From positions 1 to 23,998 of the IMG/VR virus record IMGVR_UViG_3300033978_000195: a stretch of 23,998 bases of DNA; one strand, given 5' to 3'. The stretch's first letter is position 1. The number at the start of each line of letters is the position of its first letter. The position numbers and the translations under genes are program-made. This stretch comes from a virus. Under the pieces are notes generated by a model, which made no database searches, was not told the origin of the DNA, and saw only the letters and a list, made by a program, of their open reading frames with translations. Shown piece after piece: positions 22,977 to 23,998 of this stretch.

Positions 22977-23998
22977 ATGGCTTCAATTATTCGTATCAAG
23001 CGTTCTAGTACTGCCCTAGCTCCCTCACTAGCAAATGGTGAATTAGCTTATAGTGCAGGTACTGGTACACAAGCAAACGGCGGTGACAGACTATATTTTG
23101 GTTTTGGAAACGAAACCAATGGTATTGCTGCTAGCCAGTATGTAATCGGTGGTAAATACTTTACTGACCTGTTAGATCACGTACACGGTACAGTCACAGC
23201 AAGCAGTGCTGTTATTGTTGATAGTAGCAAAAAGGTTGATGAGTGGAATGTTGACAACATTACCATCAATGCCAATACTATTAGCAGTACAGATACTAAT
23301 GGAAATATCGTACTTACACCTAATGGCACAGGATATGTTAGCGTATCTGGTACAAATGGTTTAAAGATACCTGTTGGTACAACTGCTCAGCGCAGCCCAG
23401 CAGTGCAGGGCACTGTTAGATATAACACAGATACTTCAAGTTTTGAAGGTTACAATGGTGCTCAGTGGGGTTCACTAGGCGGCGTAAAATCTGTAGATGG
23501 TTATACCTATATTATAGCAGAAACTACACCAGGTGCTAGTGATGGTGTCCTACACTTCTATGCAGAAAATGCTGCTGGCAATGCTGCTGTAGAGGTTGCT
23601 CAACTAGATCGTACAAAATTAAATGTACTACCAATTACAGCAAGCACAAGCACAACAACTGGTGCACTTACAGTGGGTGGTGGTGTTGGTATTGCTGGTG
23701 CAGTATTTGCTGGCGGTGTCTTAACAATTACAGATGCAACTAATGCTGGCCCTACAGTACAAACTGGCGCCCTAGTAGTCAATAATGGTGGTGCCTATAT
23801 TATGGGCAACATGCGTGTTGGTGGCACACTATACGCAACACTTAGTGGCAGTGTAATTAATAATACTAGTATTGGTAGTACCGCAGCTAGTACAGGCGCA
23901 TTTACAACACTAACAGCTAACGACAGCGTAACTTTTACTAAGAACGCTGGCAGTACAAGCTCAACTAGTGGTACGCTAGTAGTTACTGGTGGTGTTGG
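22977..23998 (+). CDS. Repetitive tail fibre protein, 3' end beyond the window
   Basis: Open from ATG 22977 (GGAG at 22966-22969) to the last base, 340 codons and no stop. The N terminus MASIIRIKRSSTALAPSLAN is followed by GELAYSAG, a frequent start of phage fibres that attach to the tail. Near residues 115-170 are TPNGTGYVSVSG and TVRYNTDTSSFEGYNGAQWG, a common fibre motif. From about residue 222 a module repeats: STSTTTGALTVGGGVGIAG (from about 23639), a weaker copy around QTGALVVNNGGAYIMGNMRV, then STAASTGAFTTLTAND, and GSTSSTSGTLVVTGGVG at the window edge. I know this repeat from T4-like cyanophage and other marine phage fibres, which can be very long. It is probably a receptor-contacting or structural fibre. 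The full length cannot be judged. Confidence 0.85.
   Translation, partial: MASIIRIKRSSTALAPSLANGELAYSAGTGTQANGGDRLYFGFGNETNGIAASQYVIGGKYFTDLLDHVHGTVTASSAVIVDSSKKVDEWNVDNITINANTISSTDTNGNIVLTPNGTGYVSVSGTNGLKIPVGTTAQRSPAVQGTVRYNTDTSSFEGYNGAQWGSLGGVKSVDGYTYIIAETTPGASDGVLHFYAENAAGNAAVEVAQLDRTKLNVLPITASTSTTTGALTVGGGVGIAGAVFAGGVLTITDATNAGPTVQTGALVVNNGGAYIMGNMRVGGTLYATLSGSVINNTSIGSTAASTGAFTTLTANDSVTFTKNAGSTSSTSGTLVVTGGV

Overview
The window reads as the tail-morphogenesis and host-recognition module of a long-tailed siphovirus (or a prophage of one). It is AT-rich, every gene found lies on the + strand, and the genes are tightly packed, often with ATGA or TAATG overlaps. The gene order follows the lambda plan: tail tube, frameshifted tail-assembly chaperone pair, tape measure, gpM-like and gpL-like minor tail proteins, NlpC/P60 plus gpI/gpJ-type tip protein, then fibres. 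The host cannot be read from the sequence. Several protein modules resemble those I know from marine and cyanophage structural genes (the repeated GALTVGGGVGIAG fibre motif, a YYV beta insert, an E1-FCCH-like insert), so a marine or aquatic bacterial host is a reasonable inference only.

Layout. 1-482 is the 3' part of a tail tube gene, followed by a GC-rich hairpin. 534-1312 holds the chaperone pair, joined by a canonical -1 slippery heptamer GGGAAAC at 920-926. A strong terminator (1297-1330) and a consensus extended -10 promoter (1351-1379) then start a roughly 20 kb run: tape measure (1701 aa), gpM-like, DUF1833/gpL-like, a 1526-aa NlpC-gpI-gpJ fusion, a 1007-aa fibre, a 111-aa YGLQ protein and a 1953-aa Calx-beta-like fibre with two polyproline tracts. 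The run closes with a terminator overlapping the last stop codon (21469-21494).

A 300-bp intergenic region follows. It has a GC-rich potentially structured segment, a second strong terminator (21589-21626) and a second promoter (21631-21659) that shares the spacer element CCCTTGTG with the first. This promoter faces a second fibre operon: a membrane-anchored coiled-coil protein, a BppU-like protein with an inserted domain, a 79-aa linker protein and a repetitive fibre that runs off the window.

How it fits together: the tape measure with its chaperones sets tail length, gpM/gpL/NlpC-gpI-gpJ-like proteins cap the tube and form the tip, and at least two separately transcribed fibre sets probably contact the cell surface. 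I saw no replication, packaging, lysis, tRNA, CRISPR or transposon genes. The most unusual elements are the conserved terminator-promoter cassettes, the giant Calx-beta/polyproline fibre, the tip-protein fusion with an inserted lectin-like domain, and the GC-rich intergenic element.
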